Shown here: positions 59,225 to 64,000 of the stretch, one piece after another
Position numbering within the stretch: position 1 is the stretch's first letter
Layout: each line of letters begins with the position of its first letter
Source: Parus major
Lineage: Eukaryota > Chordata > Aves > Passeriformes > Paridae
Direction: 5' to 3'
Length of the DNA stretch: 64,000 bases
Assembly: GCF_001522545.3 (NCBI RefSeq)
Contig: NC_031783.1
Span: 3,842,532-3,906,531 of the forward strand
Notes under the pieces: generated by a model
The model's database searches: none
Told to the model about the DNA's origin: nothing
The model's input: the letters and a program-made list of their open reading frames with translations, nothing else
Made by a program: the position numbers and the translations under genes

Positions 59225-61905
59225 TGCAAGATCTCCAGCTAACTGTGGGAATTTGAGCAGTGGTCACTGGTGTCTTGCTGTTGGCCATGGGGAGAAAGGA
59301 TCACTGCTGAGGTGTGAGCCACCAGCCACTTGTGCTGTGAATCAGTTTGCTTTCAGAAAGGCTTAGAGATCTGATGGGAAAAATAATACTTCTGACAGAC
59401 CTGTGGAGAGTTCAAATTTAGTGAGCTTCTGCCCATGTTTGCCTATGGTTACTAATTTCAGTCTGGTCAATCTTAGGTGTTGATTGGAGAAAGAATAGAT
59501 TTTCAGTAATAAGTTCAGCCAGACCTGTGGCTACAGTTTAGATTTAGTGGTCATCTACTTATTATGAAACCAACCTGAATCCTCTCCAAAATACAGCATC
59601 TGTCACATTAAGGACACAGTGTTTCAATTGTTATGAAAGTATTGACTTTTCTACCATTACTTTTATACTGATGCTTAATTTTTATCATGGAGTTTATCTC
59701 TGCAAGCCTGCTCATTGTCGTTTTGACTTGACTTTGCTCTTGGCTTGACTTTCTAAGCCCCAGCATTGTGTGGAGGATGTCAGGAGGCTGCAGGGTCCTT
59801 GCAGGAACCCCTTGGCAGTGGCTGTTTAAGGAAGGTGTGTCCTGTTTCCCTGTATCTCCCTGGGGCACTGGGTTCTTCCTGCTGTGCTTGGAAAGGACCA
59901 CTGGGAGCTGCAGAGCAGTCATGACTGGCTTTTTCACTTCATCCCTAGCCAGCAGGATTTCTCAGTTATTTGTTTTCATCTGGGGGGATAAAGGACCAGT
60001 CTTGGAGCTGCTCAGCATTCAGGGTGTCCAGGGGCTGCTGTTTCTGGGGGTTTGAGCAATCATGGGGGAATGGATGGCTGCTTCAGCACTGAGGAAACAC
60101 CTGAACCCCTCTGTGCATCATTGCTTTGCCTTCTGGAAATTACTGACTGCTCTAACTCCAGTTCTGGATGGGGATTTTTATGTTTCAGCTATAGAAATTT
60201 GCCACTTTTCACATACAAGTGTTTGTGCATAAATTGGACTGAGGTTTTGACACTTCACAGGTCTTGAAACTCTTCAGTGGAACCTGACTCTATTTCTATG
60301 TGCAATTGTAGTGGGTTTCTCTTGAACAAAATCACTTTGCTGCTCTCACTGGGCTTTTTTCCTTTGAAGAAGTTGTTGAGGCAGAGAAGCTTGGGGACAA
60401 TTATTTAAGCAAATAGCAAGCAAGATACAATATTCCCATTCCTGTTGATGTGTGCTGGTAACAACTGTTATGGCAGATTAGGAGCTCTGTGTGCCTTGCT
60501 GAACCCTCTGACTCTGGAGTGGGATTCTCGCAGTGTGAGCAGGAATTGTCCAGCCCAATGCCCTGCTGTAGAAAAACCAGCACTTCAATTCTGCAGCTCA
60601 CATCTTCTGTTCCCCTTTTAGAGCAGTGTCATTTTCTTAGTGATGTGGGGAAAGGATCTGGCTTGTGTGGGGCTTCTTTTGTATGGGCTTTTCTTCTTCC
60701 TCCCTAATGTTGGTTTTACCTGTGGGGACTGAAGGGACAAAAGGAACAAGTCTCCTTCCGTGGTTACAGTGTGAATGCGGGGATGAAATTAAGGAGATTG
60801 TTTGTCCTAAGTGTTCTAAGTATTCCAAAGTGTTTGTTTTCAATAGAAAAAATTAATTAAATACTGGTTTAATAAGTGATCAATAAGTCCTGAAATGGTT
60901 TTCAGGCTGCTTAAGTGAGCTGACAACAAAGATTGTATCCTTCTGTTTCTTTGCAAGTAGAAAATAGAATTCGTGTCCTTCAGGGTTTTTTCCTTTAAAA
61001 ATACTGCAGTGTAACCAAAATATAAGTTGTGCATGTAATACCACCATTCTGGCTGTTAACAGAATCTCTTGCTGTGAGGAATGGCCTGGTACAGTGTGTA
61101 TTTTCCAAAGCTATTTTTGACTGTGTGAAGTGTTAACAGTTCACTTTACACCTCCCATTATAGGAGTAATAATAAAGAGAAGGCGACTTCAGACTCTGTG
61201 ATGGTAGCTAATTGCTGTGGAACAAACCCTTGCCTTCTCCAAGACTTTGTTCATTTCTTTTGGTCACCAGGGAATAATTTTAATACATGGAAACTGTATT
61301 CAAGTTATGTTCCAGCAGTAAATGAGATCTACTTACTTCTTTCCAGAACAATTAATTTCAAGCCAGCCTATGTTAAAGAAAGTACTGAGCAGTGTGTTTT
61401 ATAATTGCTGGAGAGCTGTACATGCGATATTAGAATAGAAATATTGGGTTTCTTTTCAAGTTTTGAATAATCTCAGTAGACTTGCAAGCTGCTATGAATA
61501 ATTCTGTAAAGTCTAAGTGAAAGAGTTCAGTGATTTTCCCTCCTCTCTTTGAGATTACTGCAGTTATTTGAGACAAAAAAGGCAAAACACTTCAATATTA
61601 TGGAAAATGAAGACACTTTAAGACTGAAGTAGTAATGGATATCCTGAAGGCATTGGTCAAAACAAACTGACTCCAGAAACGAGTTTTTTAATGCCTTTTT
61701 TTTCTCTCAAATAAGTTGTTAGATGCCACCAGTCATCTGTGAAGTTACAACACGGTGTGTTCATAGCAGAGGAGCTTCTGTAAACGCTGAACCTGGCTGT
61801 CAGCAGTTTAACATCAGCTCCTGGGTGTGCACCAACCCTCACAGGTATTCCTGAACAGACACAGGACAAGCAGGAATGGCTCTGAACTGTAAACAGAGGG
61901 CAGAG
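59225..61905. other. Gene-free stretch
   Basis: No gene is supported. Overlapping frames lie on both strands at 59608-60267 and 60401-60856 without domains. No clear interspersed repeat was found. Confidence 0.5.
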
Positions 61906-61910
61906 CTGGC

Positions 61911-61997
61911 TTAGATTTTAGATGGAATTTAGATTTTAGATGGAATTTAGATTTAGATGGAATTTAGATTTAGATGGAATTTAGATTTAGATGGAAT
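61911..61997. repeat. 17/18-bp tandem repeat, five copies
   Basis: Five units of ttagat(t)ttagatggaat begin at 61911, 61929, 61947, 61964 and 61981. The first two are 18 bp and the last three 17 bp, differing by one T. The array directly abuts a CR1 copy. Its sequence resembles the CR1 gtttagattggatattagg region that normally lies upstream of that point, so it may be tandemly amplified CR1 sequence. Confidence 0.92.
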
Positions 61998-62197
61998 TGT
62001 GCCCTGTGAGGGTGGGCAGGCCCTGGCACAGGGTGCCCAGAGAAGCTGGGGCTGCCCCTGGATCCCTGGAAATGCCCAAGGTCAGGATGGATGGGGCTGG
62101 GAGCAGTCTGGGATAGTGGAAGGTGTCCCTGCCATGGCAGGGGGTGGCACTGGTGACCTTTGAGGTCCCTTCCAACCCAAATCCTTCTGTGATTCAG
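61998..62197 (+). mobile_element. CR1 retroposon, 3' 200 bp
   Basis: This is the best-preserved CR1 copy in the window. In order it has cctgtgagggtgggcaggcc, ctggcacagggtgcccagag, cccctggatccctggaaatg, ccaaggtcaggatgg, gatagtggaaggtgtccctg, ccatggcagggggtgg, then tttgaggtcccttccaaccc and the terminal ccttctgtgattc. It is 5'-truncated, as is usual for CR1. The 68- and 62-residue frames across it on opposite strands are element sequence and not host genes. Confidence 0.93.
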
Positions 62198-62199
62198 TG

Positions 62200-64000
62200 G
62201 TTATTTGTGGTGTCTGCAATGAACTATCTAAGGCCTCTGTTGTACACTTTCTTTGGGGTTTCTTTGTGGGTTTTTTTTCCTTATTTTTAATTTTTCACAT
62301 GTAGCTAAAACTTAGTGCATGGCACGTAGAGCTGGGCAGGTGAAAAGCCATGCTTTTTCTTTGGGAATCTGGTTTTTCCATGGAACTGCACTGCCAAGGT
62401 GCTGCTGCTCTGCTTGCCTTGCAGTGTTATTGCCTCTGCTAATTTCTGTGTTGTGCTCTTGAACTAAAACTTGTAATGCAGATGGTGACCCTGGAAGGTC
62501 TTACAAACTTGCAAGTGCTCAAAAAGGTGTTAATGCTTTTCCCCAGGAAAAGAGAGGGGAATTTTAACCTCCTCCAAAGGATTGTTTCATCTGTAATTAG
62601 CAGAAGCAAGATCATACAAATACAGAAATCGGTGAGCTAATTGCAGTAGTCTGGCAATGAGGGGCTCTACTGGGATCAATTAACATGATCTAGATATTAA
62701 AGGAAAGCAGAATGTTCCCTCTTTTTTCCCCTCCTAAGATTTGCCACATTTGTCTCTTAAATACAGACTCTTGCAAGGTAAAAAAAAAAAGAGAGGGTTG
62801 GCTTTTATTTTTTTATTTTTTTTAATATTTCCAGAGCAATAAAAGTCATCATGATGATCTTCAGTTCTGCTGACATCCTGCTTGTTTCTTTTACAGCTGA
62901 GGCCAAGTGTCAGGTACAGCTGGGTACCACTGGGAAGGGTTATTGACTGGTGCTCCAACTTTTTGGTATTTAACAGCAGAATTGCTCTCCTGTTGAAACA
63001 GGCCCTGGTTCTTAAGCTCAGGACACTCTGGTACATATCTGTGGGGTTTTGCACTGTTTATTTGTACTGTGGGATGCCCTTAGACCTAAGCATAGGTGGT
63101 TAAGATATCATTTCTAATGGTACTGTCCATGATAATACAAAGTATTTACAGCATGTATGTGGCTGGACTTGACTGGAAGTCACAGGGGAAGAGAATCGGC
63201 TTTTTCAAACCTGTAAATTCTGGGAAATGGTGTCAGGCTGGTCAGCAGTAATGCATTAATATTTGAAGTGTTGTGTGCTGTTTTTCCCATCTCATTGGAG
63301 CCATGCAGGTGGTGTTTCCCAGCTGGGGGCTGCTGGAGCAGGGAAGGGAGCTCCAGCTCTGCCTGGCCAGGGAAGTGAGAGCCCAGAGTGCTCCTCTGGG
63401 GAGGAAATGCTTCCAGCCCTGGGTGCTGGGCTGACACTGACTCCAGCTCCAAACTTGATATTCCACCTAAAAGCAGATTAGTCCTTCTTGGAAGAGACAG
63501 GGTGCCAACAGCAGAATATTTACTGCTTTTAGGAAGATTTAATCCCTGCTATCCTGATCCAGTGTGGGGCTGTCCAGCTTCCTAAGAGCTGACTACCAAG
63601 GCTCAGCAGGAAGGGGAATTTCTCACCTCCCTGGCAATCACTGCTCATGCATTCCTCCTTGCCTCCGAACAACAGAGGAAAAATGGGGTTTGAAACTTGG
63701 TTATTGAGCACTACAAGGAGTAAAATGCAGAGAAAATGGACTGCAGTATTCTTTTTCATTTTTAGAAAATAATTCCAGACATCAGAGAGGGATTTTATAT
63801 AACCTGGTAATGAAGAATAGTTCTTCTCTTGTTCTCTGGGCCCCAGGCATTCCACATTACTGAAGCTGGAACAAGACATGTACAACAAGAATGTATGAAA
63901 CCTTTAAGATTTTATTTTTTTTTCTAATAACTAGATAGCTGCTGAAGTTATTTTCTTCTCAAAAAGAAGTGATTATAGACATATTTCTTATATAATTAGT
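62200..64000. other. Gene-free stretch
   Basis: Unique DNA with a short T-rich stretch near 62805-62830. Frames at 63180-63585 cover both strands of a GC-richer patch, and the 119-codon minus frame at 63529-63888 has no recognised domain. No transposon is clear. Confidence 0.5.

Noticed and set aside
1..64000. Search by eye for tRNA, rRNA, CRISPR-like regular arrays and bacterial operon structure
   Set aside because: No internal tRNA promoter boxes with a cloverleaf, no rRNA-like sequence and no spaced direct repeats were found. The regular arrays present are tandem satellites without spacers.

Overview
The window reads as vertebrate nuclear DNA, almost certainly from a bird and plausibly a songbird. 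The evidence is the interspersed repeats: several truncated CR1 retroposons, most of them keeping a recognisable 3' end, and three LTR-like fragments of avian type. There are no mammalian SINEs. The background is AT-rich and CpG-poor, with vertebrate microsatellites and one assembly gap. The taxon is inferred from repeat families recalled from knowledge, not from a database search.

I find no protein-coding gene, rRNA, tRNA or CRISPR array that I can support. Open frames are short, overlap on both strands, and carry no recognisable domain. The longest ones lie in tandem repeats or cross the run of N. The window looks like intergenic or deep intronic DNA.

Layout: 1-2.2 kb is featureless AT-rich DNA with one small perfect hairpin. 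2.2-4.8 kb holds a possible conserved element, a fresh 76-bp duplication, an ERVL-like LTR and two CR1 pieces. 4.8-11.4 kb is AT-rich DNA with a second LTR-like fragment at 8.6 kb. 11.4-12.5 kb holds a 21-bp minisatellite interrupted by the gap, followed by an AAT array that folds back on an ATT array. 12.5-22 kb is non-repetitive. 22.07-22.35 kb is a TTTTA-type pentanucleotide array with TTTTA/TTTCA sub-blocks. 22.4-35.1 kb is mostly unremarkable, with the longest non-repetitive open frame at 27 kb. 35.1-36.8 kb is a repeat cluster (AT array, CR1 minus, 35-bp triplicate, CR1 plus). 36.8-53.4 kb is mostly unique sequence with CR1 scraps. 53.4-54.4 kb holds an LTR with alpharetrovirus-like signal order and a CpG-dense 20-bp minisatellite. 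54.5-64 kb has the two best candidates for conserved regulatory DNA (54.5-54.9 and 58.8-59.2 kb) and a CR1 with a tandemly amplified edge at 61.9-62.2 kb.

Several islands (2.2, 13.6, 34.3, 40.6, 53.1, 54.5 and 58.8 kb) combine dense homeodomain-type TAAT/ATTA or GATTA words with locally retained CpG. That is the look of vertebrate conserved non-coding elements in gene deserts around developmental regulators. No target gene can be named from this window. I see no convincing new biological system; the findings are structural.
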